From a virus, in the IMG/VR virus record IMGVR_UViG_3300021440_000079, positions 1 through 34,666 of that record: DNA of 34,666 bases; one strand, 5' to 3'. This document shows, piece by piece, positions 1 to 6,931 of this stretch. The position numbers and the translations under genes are program-made. The notes beneath the pieces are model-generated. The model was not told the origin of the DNA, did not search any database, and saw only the letters and a program-made list of their open reading frames with translations. Within the stretch, counting starts at the first letter, position 1. Every line of letters begins with the position of its first letter.

Positions 1-1
1 T

Positions 2-208
2 CGTGGGGTTCGTGATCTTAGTTGGTGGAAGCGCCGGGTCACGATGAATCCGGTCGTGAAGATCGTGCGTTGTTCTGACCCTCTCATGTGGTACGCTTCG
101 AGAGTAGGCGAGGAAGTGACCGTCGAGCGAGTTGACCGTGAAGGGCTGTGGGCACGAGAGGGAGGCGAGTATAACGCCATCAACATCATCCGTTTTTCGG
201 ATGTCTAA
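2..208 (+). CDS. Small hypothetical protein, 5' end uncertain or cut by the window
   Basis: The frame is open from the first bases of the window to a TAA at 206-208. The first ATG is at 44 and would give a 54-residue protein, but it has no convincing ribosome binding site, and the codons before it read like protein (Trp-Trp-Lys-Arg-Arg), so the gene may begin left of the window. The product is a compact acidic protein with a Trp-Tyr-Ala...Val-Gly-Glu motif and an Asn-Ala-Ile-Asn-Ile-Ile C-terminal strand, which looks like a small beta-rich domain. I do not recognise the family. The next gene starts inside its last codons (ATG at 201), so the two are translationally coupled. Confidence 0.55.
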   Translation, partial: RGVRDLSWWKRRVTMNPVVKIVRCSDPLMWYASRVGEEVTVERVDREGLWAREGGEYNAINIIRFSDV

Positions 209-470
209 GACGGTCCACAAGAAAATACCCCGGCCTCTATCTTACTGGTTGCGTCACAAGCGCCAGAAGTGCGAGTGTCTGGGGTATTGGTTTCCCCATC
301 GTAAGGGTGGGGGAGCTTGTGAACATTCCTCCAAAGCCGATTATTACCACGCCCTGAGACAGGGGCTTTCCCAGGCTGAAGCTATGCAGTTGCTGTCTGC
401 GTCCGACTTGGAAAAGCTCTTCCCGCTGCCCGATTCAACCCCGTCCGATGATTCGGACATCCCATTCTGA
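201..470 (+). CDS. Small Cys/His-rich phage protein, unknown function
   Basis: 89 residues from the ATG at 201, which overlaps the stop of the preceding gene by 8 bases. A longer reading from 132 is possible, but it would overlap that gene much further. The centre carries Cys-x-Cys, a Gly-Tyr-Trp-Phe-Pro-His-Arg segment and Cys-Glu-His, a spacing that could hold a zinc ion. The C-terminal part is Asp/Pro rich and ends in Asp-Ile-Pro-Phe. Pro-His-Arg motifs of this kind occur in small uncharacterised phage proteins, but I cannot name a function. The next gene follows at once, with its ribosome binding site over this stop codon. Confidence 0.6.
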   Translation: MSKTVHKKIPRPLSYWLRHKRQKCECLGYWFPHRKGGGACEHSSKADYYHALRQGLSQAEAMQLLSASDLEKLFPLPDSTPSDDSDIPF

Positions 471-477
471 GGACCAA

Positions 478-2253
478 ATGAAGAACGACATCGACGTTAC
501 CTTCGACACCAAGACGCGACGGCTGGTGTTCAAAGCCCCCTTTCACATGAGCGACGTTATTCGGGGGTTCCCGTCGCGTCGCTTCGATCCCAAGGGTAAA
601 GTCTGGAAGGTGCCGCTTGTTAAGGCGAACATCAGCCATCTTCGTGAAGTCTTTCATCTGTACCCGTTCAACGTGTCGACCGAAGCCCAGGCAGCTTGTG
701 CCGATCACGAAGCGCTGATGGCTGGCCCCAAGTACGTGCCTTTCCCCCGCCATATCTACGACTTCAAGAAGTCCCAGCTTAAATATGATCCGATGCAGCA
801 TCAAGACAAAATGCTCGATTTGTCGTATGGGCTGAAGGCGTCGGCGTGGTTCGCTAAGATGGGGACGGGCAAGACGTTTGCGGCGGTGCACCTTGCGATG
901 GCTCGTTGGGCTGCAGGACAAATTGACGCTGTAATGATCATTTGCCCGTCCGCTCTTCGCCGTACGTGGTTGAAGGAATTGGCCAAGTATGCCACGTATG
1001 ACTACGATTTCCGGATTCATGAAACAAAGGCCCCGTGGTTGAAGGAATTCTATGTGACACGAGCCCAATTTGGTAAAGACGCCCTTCCCATTCTTGCGGT
1101 GTCCGTCGAGGGTCTTGGCGTGTCCGAAGCACTTTACGATTCAGCCTGCGGGTTCCTTGTTTCACGCCGTGTCATGGTTGTATGTGATGAATCTTCACGA
1201 ATCAAAAATCCTGAGGCAAAGCGTACGAAGAGGACGATTGACATTGGTGCCGCAGCCGAATATCGAATGATTCTCAATGGCACACCCATCGCTCTCGGTA
1301 TTCAAGACTTGTGGAGTCAGTATGAATTCCTCGACCCGAACATCATCGGGTGCGGGGATTACTGGGCTTTCAAGACTCGGTATATCGTCATGGGCGGGTA
1401 TGAGAACAAGCAAATCGTCGGCGTGCAGAATGTCGATGAACTGATGAAGGCAATCATTCCGTACACCTGCGAAGTTGGTAAAGATGTCTTGAACTTACCG
1501 CCCAAAGTCGCGAAGCCGATCTATTGCGAAGCGAGCCCGGCACAAAAAATGCTATTCAAGCTGATTATTAAAGGGCCGACCGGCCATCCCGCCGAGCCGA
1601 TCATTAAAGTGGAGAACGTGCTCGAACGGAATCTCCGGCTTCAACAGGTGGTCGGTGGCTACTTGCCTCGTGGTGTGCCCTCGAAGAAAATGATCGATGG
1701 GATCGAATGCGAAGTGATCGAGACGGTGATTGAACCGCTGGCGGACAATCCCAAGCTGAACTTGCTACTTGACATGATCGAGGACAATTATGCCGGAACA
1801 AAGTTCATTATTTGGACCACCTTTGTCCACGAAATCGAGCACATCCGAGACACCCTCGCTAAAAAGTTCGGCCCTGAAACCGTCGAATGCTATTACGGAA
1901 AAACCGAAATGGACGACCGGAGCCGTATTGAAGATCGGTACTGTAACGATAGCAGTATGCGATTCTTCATTGGAAACCCTGTGGCCGCTGGTTTGGGACT
2001 CACTCTCATCAGCGGAGAGAATGACGCTATGGTCTATTACAGCGGGACCAACGCATACATCGACCGAGCCCAATCCGAAGATCGTGCTCACCGAATTGGC
2101 CAAAAGAACTCGGTGACCGTCATTGATTTGATCATGGAGCGGACAATCGATGAAGCAATCCAAGCCTCGATTGGCGAGAAGATGAATGTTGAGGAATATT
2201 TGATGACCAGAATTGCGCAGGGGTTGAGCATTTATGACCAAATGATGGGATGA
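478..2253 (+). CDS. SNF2-family DNA helicase/translocase with HARP-like N-terminus
   Basis: 591 residues from the ATG at 478, preceded by GAGGA; an upstream in-frame ATG at 448 lies inside the previous gene and is less likely. The two RecA-like lobes are clear: Walker A Met-Gly-Thr-Gly-Lys-Thr near residues 128-133, a DEAH-type motif read as Asp-Glu-Ser-Ser at 237-240, motif III Asn-Gly-Thr-Pro at 267-270, and the SNF2 signature Arg-Ala-His-Arg-Ile-Gly-Gln at 536-542. Before the ATPase, residues about 10-60 carry Arg-Arg-Phe-Asp-Pro-Lys-Gly-Lys-Val-Trp, resembling the HARP module of SMARCAL1-type annealing helicases. The likely role is remodelling or restarting replication forks of the phage DNA. 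The ATPase call is firm; the HARP assignment is inference from a short motif. Confidence 0.93.
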   Translation: MKNDIDVTFDTKTRRLVFKAPFHMSDVIRGFPSRRFDPKGKVWKVPLVKANISHLREVFHLYPFNVSTEAQAACADHEALMAGPKYVPFPRHIYDFKKSQLKYDPMQHQDKMLDLSYGLKASAWFAKMGTGKTFAAVHLAMARWAAGQIDAVMIICPSALRRTWLKELAKYATYDYDFRIHETKAPWLKEFYVTRAQFGKDALPILAVSVEGLGVSEALYDSACGFLVSRRVMVVCDESSRIKNPEAKRTKRTIDIGAAAEYRMILNGTPIALGIQDLWSQYEFLDPNIIGCGDYWAFKTRYIVMGGYENKQIVGVQNVDELMKAIIPYTCEVGKDVLNLPPKVAKPIYCEASPAQKMLFKLIIKGPTGHPAEPIIKVENVLERNLRLQQVVGGYLPRGVPSKKMIDGIECEVIETVIEPLADNPKLNLLLDMIEDNYAGTKFIIWTTFVHEIEHIRDTLAKKFGPETVECYYGKTEMDDRSRIEDRYCNDSSMRFFIGNPVAAGLGLTLISGENDAMVYYSGTNAYIDRAQSEDRAHRIGQKNSVTVIDLIMERTIDEAIQASIGEKMNVEEYLMTRIAQGLSIYDQMMG

Positions 2254-2254
2254 A

Positions 2255-2272
2255 AGTAGGACTAGCCCTACT
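2255..2272 (+). promoter_or_regulatory. Inverted repeat touching the -35 box of the next promoter
   Basis: AGTAGG (2255-2260) and CCTACT (2267-2272) form a 6-bp inverted repeat around a 6-base loop. It ends on the first base of the -35 hexamer of the promoter at 2272-2300, and AGTAGG recurs once more inside that promoter. No T-run follows, so a terminator for the helicase gene is unlikely; an operator or mRNA hairpin is more plausible. Confidence 0.4.
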
Positions 2273-2300
2273 GGACAGTAGGACTCCGCCGTGGTACACT
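2272..2300 (+). promoter_or_regulatory. Predicted sigma-70 promoter (TGGACA-17-TACACT)
   Basis: The -35 TGGACA (2272-2277) and -10 TACACT (2295-2300) are separated by exactly 17 bases in the gap after the helicase gene. It closely resembles the promoter at 34014-34042: both read GACAGTAG at the -35 side and TGGTACACT at the -10 side. Transcription would start near 2307, about 23 bases before the ATG at 2330. Confidence 0.6.
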
Positions 2301-2329
2301 CGGTACCTGATAGATACATAGGACATCAA

Positions 2330-2698
2330 ATGAACAACCCGATTGTTTGGATTGTTAAAGAGCAAATGATCCGTGGCGAGACGCAGCCAATCCCCATGGA
2401 TTACAGCCCGGCCATGGCCTTTGGCGACATCGAGTTCATTACACATCACGACATGCCTTTGTACGGCAAATCCTCTGTCCAAGAACATTGGAACCATGAT
2501 GTGCAAAGCTTCGTGAAGAAATACGATCCGGACCGTGATTACATTATCACGACCGGCCAACCGATGGCAATTCTTGCTGTTGGGTTTGCACTGGGACAAG
2601 AGGGCAAGTGCCCTCGGTTTCTGGTTTGGAGGCGCGAAGAGAATCGTTATCGCGTCGTGAATTTTGACTCTACACTCGCTTGCGAGTCGATCATTTAA
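2330..2698 (+). CDS. Hypothetical phage protein
   Basis: 122 residues from the ATG at 2330, with TAGGA seven to eight bases upstream. An alternative in-frame ATG at 2291 would lie inside the predicted promoter and is rejected. The protein is soluble and mixed alpha/beta. The C-terminal half contains a hydrophobic stretch (Pro-Met-Ala-Ile-Leu-Ala-Val-Gly-Phe-Ala-Leu-Gly) followed by a beta-rich Trp-Arg-Arg segment. No family recognised. It has its own predicted promoter and is followed 14 bases later by the next gene, so it probably heads a small early transcription unit of replication-associated proteins. Confidence 0.75.
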   Translation: MNNPIVWIVKEQMIRGETQPIPMDYSPAMAFGDIEFITHHDMPLYGKSSVQEHWNHDVQSFVKKYDPDRDYIITTGQPMAILAVGFALGQEGKCPRFLVWRREENRYRVVNFDSTLACESII

Positions 2699-2712
2699 AG
2701 GAATAGTAGCAA

Positions 2713-3303
2713 ATGAGCAACCTCACTCTTTCCCGTTACGAAGGTCTGTTGGCCAATCTCGACGCTGGCGCCTATGAACTTCGTGATGCCGAGTTCTTCG
2801 ATCTGGCTGAAACCCTCGAAGATGCTATCCTGTTTCTGCAAGTCATCCGGTCACTTGACATCTTGATTGACGACTCGGCCCCCGCCGAGAAGATGACGGG
2901 CGACATGGAAACCCTGCGTCAGCTTTGCGTCAAGATGAAGGAATTGCAGAACCAAGCACTGGTCCTTAAGGCCCAAGCTGCTGATGTCCGCATCCCGCTC
3001 GACGAATTGCGTCTGAAGAAAATCCCCGAACTGATGGAGAGCCTGGAGGTCAAGACCACGACCTTCACAGGCTTGGGGCGGGTTCAGCTTGCATCCGATC
3101 TCTACGCGTCAACACGCAAAGGCCAGAAAGAGGCTGCGATGCAATGGCTCCGTGATTGTGGTTATGAGGACATGATCAAAGAGACGTACAACGCGTCCAG
3201 CCTCAAGGCCCTGTTCCGCCGCCAGATCGTTGAAGGTGTTGACATCCCCGAGGAAATCTTCTCGGTTACGCCTTTCGTCCGTGCCTCTATCGTGAAAGCC
3301 TGA
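2713..3303 (+). CDS. Coiled-coil phage protein of the early replication region
   Basis: 196 residues, starting at the ATG at 2713. Residues about 60-110 are charged and heptad-like (predicted coiled coil), followed by a compact domain with Leu-Gly-Arg-Val-Gln-Leu, a Trp-Leu-Arg-Asp-Cys-Gly-Tyr helix and a C-terminal Pro-Phe-Val-Arg-Ala-Ser-Ile. Proteins of this shape, with a long helix and then a small alpha/beta domain, occur in phage replication or recombination blocks, usually without an assigned function. Its place just before a short gene, an N4 gp49/Sf6 gp66 homologue and a possible ssDNA-binding protein suggests a DNA metabolism role, which is inference only. Confidence 0.78.
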   Translation: MSNLTLSRYEGLLANLDAGAYELRDAEFFDLAETLEDAILFLQVIRSLDILIDDSAPAEKMTGDMETLRQLCVKMKELQNQALVLKAQAADVRIPLDELRLKKIPELMESLEVKTTTFTGLGRVQLASDLYASTRKGQKEAAMQWLRDCGYEDMIKETYNASSLKALFRRQIVEGVDIPEEIFSVTPFVRASIVKA

Positions 3304-3305
3304 TT

Positions 3306-3485
3306 ATGGCCAAGATCGAGGTCCATGAAACCGAGGTCGCTGGTCAAACGGGCGTGATTCTGGTCGTGGCGCCCGAAATGCTGGATTTCTTCCGGCAAGT
3401 GATTGAGAAGGGCATGGCCTTTGAGTTCGGCCAACCCGCTCAGTTATACGACCTCACCGACCGGCTTCGTCTGGTTAAATCTTAA
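3306..3485 (+). CDS. Short hypothetical protein, 59 residues
   Basis: An ATG at 3306, three bases after the preceding stop, opens a 59-codon frame ending with TAA at 3483-3485, ten bases before the next ATG. It fills the gap between two certain genes exactly and has the same codon character as its neighbours. The product starts Met-Ala-Lys-Ile-Glu-Val-His and has a helix with Met-Leu-Asp-Phe-Phe-Arg-Gln. No family recognised. No strong Shine-Dalgarno is visible, so it probably depends on coupling to the upstream gene. Confidence 0.65.
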   Translation: MAKIEVHETEVAGQTGVILVVAPEMLDFFRQVIEKGMAFEFGQPAQLYDLTDRLRLVKS

Positions 3486-3495
3486 AGGAAGAGAA

Positions 3496-3858
3496 ATGCG
3501 CAACATCCAGTCACTCCGCCCCGACACTGACGAAACCATTGAGCAAGAGATTGTTCGCAAGAAGCTGACGGCCCCCCGTGTGAAGCCCGATGATCTTGAG
3601 AACAACATCCTTACCGCCCAATTTCATGTGTTCCCGGGCACGATGTTGACGGTCTGTTGCCTGACATTGAAGAACGGTTTCACTGTTACGGGTGAATCGG
3701 CTTGCGCCAGCCCCGAGAATTTCAATGCCGAGATTGGCGAGCGCATTGCCCGTGAAAACGCCAAACAGAAAATTTGGCCGTTGCTCGGTTTCCGTCTGAA
3801 AGACCGACTGGTTGCTGCCGAGAAGATCGGCTTCGACCCGGCTGCTCAGCCCCTCTGA
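3496..3858 (+). CDS. N4 gp49 / Sf6 gene 66 family protein
   Basis: 120 residues from the ATG at 3496, with AAGGAAGAG upstream; a longer reading from 3403 would overlap the 59-residue gene and is rejected. The diagnostic segments of the family are all present: Phe-Pro-Gly-Thr-Met-Leu-Thr-Val-Cys, Asn-Gly-Phe-Thr-Val-Thr-Gly-Glu-Ser-Ala-Cys, then Asn-Phe-Asn-Ala-Glu-Ile-Gly and Lys-Ile-Trp-Pro-Leu-Leu-Gly. The family is common in early regions of many tailed phages; its molecular function is not established. The family call is strong from sequence memory alone. Confidence 0.88.
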   Translation: MRNIQSLRPDTDETIEQEIVRKKLTAPRVKPDDLENNILTAQFHVFPGTMLTVCCLTLKNGFTVTGESACASPENFNAEIGERIARENAKQKIWPLLGFRLKDRLVAAEKIGFDPAAQPL

Positions 3859-3881
3859 TTTTCAACCCCCAGGAGATTATC

Positions 3882-3932
3882 ATGCTGTTCCTTCTCGTCG
3901 TGGTCGGTCTGGTTGTCTTCTGGGATTGCTGA
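3882..3932 (+). CDS. Possible 16-residue hydrophobic microprotein
   Basis: An ATG at 3882 follows AGGAG (3871-3875) at good spacing and opens 16 codons: MLFLLVVVGLVVFWDC, then TGA. The peptide is almost entirely hydrophobic and could span a membrane once. It sits in the 146-base gap between the gp49/66 gene and the next gene. A strong ribosome binding site in front of so short a frame is the only support, so it may instead be a leader peptide or chance. Confidence 0.4.
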   Translation: MLFLLVVVGLVVFWDC

Positions 3933-3976
3933 GTTCCCAACCTTTCACCCATCCTGTATCGGGCGCAGCGGGTGAA

Positions 3977-3997
3977 TTTCAATCCAGCCCTTTGAAA
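3977..3997 (+). promoter_or_regulatory. Small inverted repeat in the leader of the gene at 4005
   Basis: TTTCAA (3977-3982) and TTGAAA (3992-3997) can pair around a 9-base loop. The right arm covers the weak Shine-Dalgarno-like GAAAG in front of the ATG at 4005, so folding could lower translation of that gene. The stem is AT-rich and only 6 bp long; the significance is uncertain. Confidence 0.25.
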
Positions 3998-4004
3998 GCG
4001 TAAC

Positions 4005-4778
4005 ATGGCTACCAAGAAAGCAGCAACCGAAGTCGCAGTTCAACAGTCCGGCGCTCTGGCGTTCGCGAATGAAGTACCCGACTACATCAAGCAAGGCGGC
4101 AATCGTGGCTCGGAAGAAGTCAAGTCCACGGACATGGTTCTGCCGCGCCTGGAAATCGTCCAGGCTCTGAGCCCGATCAAAGAAGAGAACGAGGATGCCA
4201 AGGAGGGCTACCTGTTCAATTCCGTGACCCAAGAGGTCATCGGTGATTTGGCCTACTTCGTGCCCGTCTATTTCCGCCTGGAATACCTGATCTGGAAGGA
4301 TCAAGACCAGGGCGGTGGTTTCTTCGGCTCCTTCAATTCGAAGGAAGAGGCCGACGCCCGCCGCATGGAAGTGATCGAGGAGGGCGAGAATCCCGACTAC
4401 ATCGAAATCGTGGACACCCCTGTCCAATACGGCCTGCGTATCACCCCGGAAGGCGTGTGCGAGCAGATCGTGATTTCGATGGCCAAGACCAAGGCCAAGG
4501 TGTCCCGCAAGTGGAACGCGATGATCCAGATTGCTGGTGGTGATCGTTTCAGCCGTGTCTACAAGCTGACCACCTTCAAGGACGAGAACAAGAAGGGCCA
4601 GAAGTTCTTCAACTACGTCGTCCAGCCTGCCGGGTTCACCCCCGAGAAGGTCTACCGCGAAGCCGAGCGTCTGTACGAAGTTCTGAAGACGCAAGATTTC
4701 CGCGTTGCTCACGAGACGGTCACCGAAGTTGGTGAAGGTCGTGGCGAGACGGCGGGCGGGGATCGCGGCGAGATTTAA
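4005..4778 (+). CDS. Candidate single-stranded DNA-binding protein
   Basis: 257 residues from the ATG at 4005. The N-terminus is Lys/Ala rich, followed by Asp-Met-Val-Leu-Pro-Arg-Leu-Glu-Ile-Val-Gln-Ala and a beta-rich core with several Trp and Phe residues (Phe-Val-Pro-Val-Tyr-Phe-Arg, Ile-Trp-Lys-Asp). The C-terminal tail is rich in Gly, Glu and Asp, as in many SSB proteins. Proteins with this layout occur beside the DNA polymerase in lytic podophages and siphophages and are often annotated as ssDNA-binding; I infer the same here from architecture and position. It is the last gene before a strong terminator, so its transcript ends with it. Function is moderate confidence; the coding call is very secure. 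Confidence 0.82.
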   Translation: MATKKAATEVAVQQSGALAFANEVPDYIKQGGNRGSEEVKSTDMVLPRLEIVQALSPIKEENEDAKEGYLFNSVTQEVIGDLAYFVPVYFRLEYLIWKDQDQGGGFFGSFNSKEEADARRMEVIEEGENPDYIEIVDTPVQYGLRITPEGVCEQIVISMAKTKAKVSRKWNAMIQIAGGDRFSRVYKLTTFKDENKKGQKFFNYVVQPAGFTPEKVYREAERLYEVLKTQDFRVAHETVTEVGEGRGETAGGDRGEI

Positions 4779-4790
4779 CCGGTTGTCTCC

Positions 4791-4808
4791 TCCGGGTTTC
4801 GGCCCGGA
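4791..4808 (+). other. Small GC hairpin before the terminator
   Basis: TCCGGG (4791-4796) and CCCGGA (4803-4808) form a perfect 6-bp stem with a 6-base loop just after the stop codon at 4778. No T-run follows. It probably stabilises the transcript end together with the terminator just downstream. Confidence 0.45.
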
Positions 4809-4813
4809 TTTCC

Positions 4814-4855
4814 GCCCCCGGTGCGCTTCCCGCAGTTGCCTATCGGGGGCTTTTT
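4814..4855 (+). terminator. Rho-independent terminator between the SSB-like gene and dpoZ
   Basis: GCCCCCG (4814-4820) pairs with CGGGGGC (4844-4850) and is followed at once by TTTTT. This is a canonical intrinsic terminator. It splits the early region into two transcription units, although no good promoter is visible in the 18 bases left before dpoZ; readthrough or antitermination would be needed to reach the Z-genome genes. Confidence 0.8.
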
Positions 4856-4858
4856 CTT

Positions 4859-4875
4859 ATAGGATATAGCCCTAT
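4859..4875 (+). promoter_or_regulatory. Possible hairpin over the dpoZ ribosome binding site
   Basis: ATAGG (4859-4863) can pair with CCTAT (4871-4875). One arm holds the AGG of the Shine-Dalgarno sequence and the other reaches the first two bases of the dpoZ start codon, so folding would hide the start. Five base pairs only; weak by itself. Confidence 0.3.
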
Positions 4876-6703
4876 GGATTTTCCCCGTATCGATAAAGGA
4901 ATCCCCCTTGGCCTTGACTACGAAACTTCCGGCCTCGATTACTGGTCCCCGGATTTCCGCGTCCACAACGTTGCTGTTGCCGTCCCGGGCCAATGCTGGG
5001 CATTCGATTTCCGCACTCACCCTGAGGCTGCCAAATGGCTCGCAAATTTGTTACCGGGGCGAGAGGTTGCAGCACATTTTGCGCAGTTTGAATATCAATG
5101 CACCCGTGTGCTGAAGATCGATCCGCGCTCGATTGACTGGTACTGCACAATGACTGCAGCCTGCCTCATTAACGAGCACGAACTGACTTATAAACTCGAC
5201 GCTGTTTGCGCGATGTTCGGTGTGGACTCTGCCAAGTCGGAGAATCTGCGTCGGATCATGGACGCGCTGGGCGTCGATACCCCAGCCGCCGCACTCGCCG
5301 CCATCGGGCGGGCTCCCACCGATCTGGTCGCTACCTATGTAGCGGGCGATGCTCGCGATGCGCTGGAAGTATACTATGCTCAAAAGGCTGAAATAGCCCG
5401 TCAGGACCTGGAGAAGGTGGTTCGACTTGAGCGTGATTTGATCCCTGTTCTTGCCGATATGTCTTGGCACGGCATCCGGGTTGATCTTGAGGCCGCCCAT
5501 GCCGCTATCCCTCAGCTTGACGAGCAAGAAATCAAGCTCCAAGCTGAAGTCAACGAAATCTCCGGAAGGAAGCTCAATGTCAATTCTCCAGTTCAGCTAC
5601 GAGAGTTTTTTAAGCCTGAGCCCATCAACAAGTACCAATGGCAACTCATTGACGGAACCCTCGTCGGCCCCACCAAAGGTGGTAAAGGTCCGTCGCTTGA
5701 CGCCAAGGCTATGCTTGAAATCAAGCACCCCCTCGCTGCGAAAGTATTGGCTCTTCGCAAGACCATCAAACTACGGGATACCTTCATCCGAGGTCATGTT
5801 ATTGGAAGTGCTGATGGGGAAGGTTACGTCCACACGACGTTCAATCAAACGCGCAACGACGCCGACGCAGGCACAGTTACGGGCCGTCTCTCGTCTACCG
5901 ATCCGGCACTCCAGCAAATCACGAAGCGTGACAAGCAAAACGCCTCGATTCTGAGGGCGATGTTTCTTCCGGACGCAGGGGATCAATGGCTATGCGCGGA
6001 CTATTCACAAGTGGACTTCAGGTGTGGTGCGCACTTACAGAACGACCCGAACGTGATTGCGGCATATTGGAACGATCCATCACTGGATTATCACCAAATT
6101 GTGTCCGACATGACCGGAATCCCACGCAATGCACCGTATGCGGGTGCGCCATATACGAAACAGATCAACCTCGGCCTGTCGTTTGGTGCAGGTACGGGAA
6201 AATTGGCCTTCATGATGAACATGCCGTACACGGTGAGGGAATCGCGGGGCAAGATGCAGTATGTGGCAGGTCAGGAAGCGATTGACATCTTCAACCTCTA
6301 TCACCGCAAACTACCTGCGGTGAAGGAATTCATGAAGAAGGCCGAAAATGTCGCAAAAGAGTCTCACTACGTTAAAACGGCTATTGGAAGACGACTACGC
6401 TTCCCACGAGGAGTTGGCGCACACAAGGCGGCAGGACTCCTCTATCAGGCTTACGCGGCTGATCTTCATAAGTTTGGCCTTGTTCTGGTCGATCGTGCTA
6501 TACGGGATAATCAGCTACCTGCGCGGTTGATGATGTCTTGTCACGACGAAATCGGGGTGTCCATGAAGGAAAACCCCGAAGTTAAGCAAATCATCCAATC
6601 AGCGTACACGAATTTCAACTCCGAGACGTCACCAATCCGCATGCGGGTTCCCATCACCGCAAGTGGAGATTTCGGGGTCAACTGGTGGGAAGCTAGTAAA
6701 TAG
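4874..6703 (+). CDS. dpoZ: Family A DNA polymerase with 3'-5' exonuclease, DpoZ type
   Basis: 609 residues, the length of a Klenow-like enzyme without the 5' nuclease. The exonuclease domain has Exo I Asp15-Tyr-Glu17 and Exo III Tyr155-Val-Ala-Gly-Asp159; Exo II is unusual (Phe-Ala-Gln-Phe-Glu near 69-73 instead of Asn-x-x-Phe-Asp). The polymerase domain has Thr-Gly-Arg-Leu-Ser-Ser (336-341), motif A Asp376-Tyr-Ser-Gln-Val-Asp-Phe-Arg, motif B Lys429-x3-Leu-Gly-x-x-Phe-Gly and motif C His-Asp-Glu (557-559). In motif B the usual Arg four residues before the Lys is Ala, and the usual Phe and Tyr are Leu and Phe. Phages with purZ often carry such a polymerase, which favours dZTP over dATP. The polymerase call is certain; the DpoZ label rests on purZ, mazZ and datZ downstream. 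Confidence 0.93.
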   Translation: MDFPRIDKGIPLGLDYETSGLDYWSPDFRVHNVAVAVPGQCWAFDFRTHPEAAKWLANLLPGREVAAHFAQFEYQCTRVLKIDPRSIDWYCTMTAACLINEHELTYKLDAVCAMFGVDSAKSENLRRIMDALGVDTPAAALAAIGRAPTDLVATYVAGDARDALEVYYAQKAEIARQDLEKVVRLERDLIPVLADMSWHGIRVDLEAAHAAIPQLDEQEIKLQAEVNEISGRKLNVNSPVQLREFFKPEPINKYQWQLIDGTLVGPTKGGKGPSLDAKAMLEIKHPLAAKVLALRKTIKLRDTFIRGHVIGSADGEGYVHTTFNQTRNDADAGTVTGRLSSTDPALQQITKRDKQNASILRAMFLPDAGDQWLCADYSQVDFRCGAHLQNDPNVIAAYWNDPSLDYHQIVSDMTGIPRNAPYAGAPYTKQINLGLSFGAGTGKLAFMMNMPYTVRESRGKMQYVAGQEAIDIFNLYHRKLPAVKEFMKKAENVAKESHYVKTAIGRRLRFPRGVGAHKAAGLLYQAYAADLHKFGLVLVDRAIRDNQLPARLMMSCHDEIGVSMKENPEVKQIIQSAYTNFNSETSPIRMRVPITASGDFGVNWWEASK

Positions 6704-6712
6704 GAGATAGCA

Positions 6713-6931
6713 ATGAGGCAGTCCAGTGGCGGGGAGCCCGTCGAAATCGCAGTCGTCGTGAAAAGAACGACCGAGAAAGCCATTCTCGTGAATCATGGCG
6801 TGCCTGAAGAGGTCTGGGTGCCGAAATCCCAAATCAGTGATTGGAGCGACGGCCCGGACGATGAACCGGGTTGCGGTACCACTTCTATCTTCATCCCCGA
6901 ATGGCTGGCTATTGAGAAAGGCATGGTATGA
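6713..6931 (+). CDS. Small conserved phage protein after the polymerase gene
   Basis: 72 residues from the ATG at 6713, preceded by TAGGAG at ideal spacing, nine bases after the dpoZ stop. The core reads Lys-Ala-Ile-Leu-Val-Asn-His-Gly-Val-Pro-Glu-Glu-Val-Trp-Val-Pro-Lys-Ser-Gln-Ile, a short beta-barrel-like pattern, and ends with Ile-Pro-Glu-Trp-Leu-Ala. Similar small proteins with Val-Trp-Val-Pro-Lys-Ser-Gln occur in many phages near replication genes without known function. The stop overlaps the next start (ATGA at 6928-6931). Confidence 0.8.
   Translation: MRQSSGGEPVEIAVVVKRTTEKAILVNHGVPEEVWVPKSQISDWSDGPDDEPGCGTTSIFIPEWLAIEKGMV

Noticed and set aside
3945-4712. Long minus-strand open frame opposite the SSB-like gene (255 codons)
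   Set aside because: It is the antisense of a clear gene with a good protein pattern; its composition (Leu/Asp/His rich) is typical of a mirrored coding frame.
4835-4872. Possible promoter TTGCCT-16-TATAGG before dpoZ
   Set aside because: The -35 match is poor, the spacing is off and the boxes overlap the terminator stem; too weak to list as a feature.
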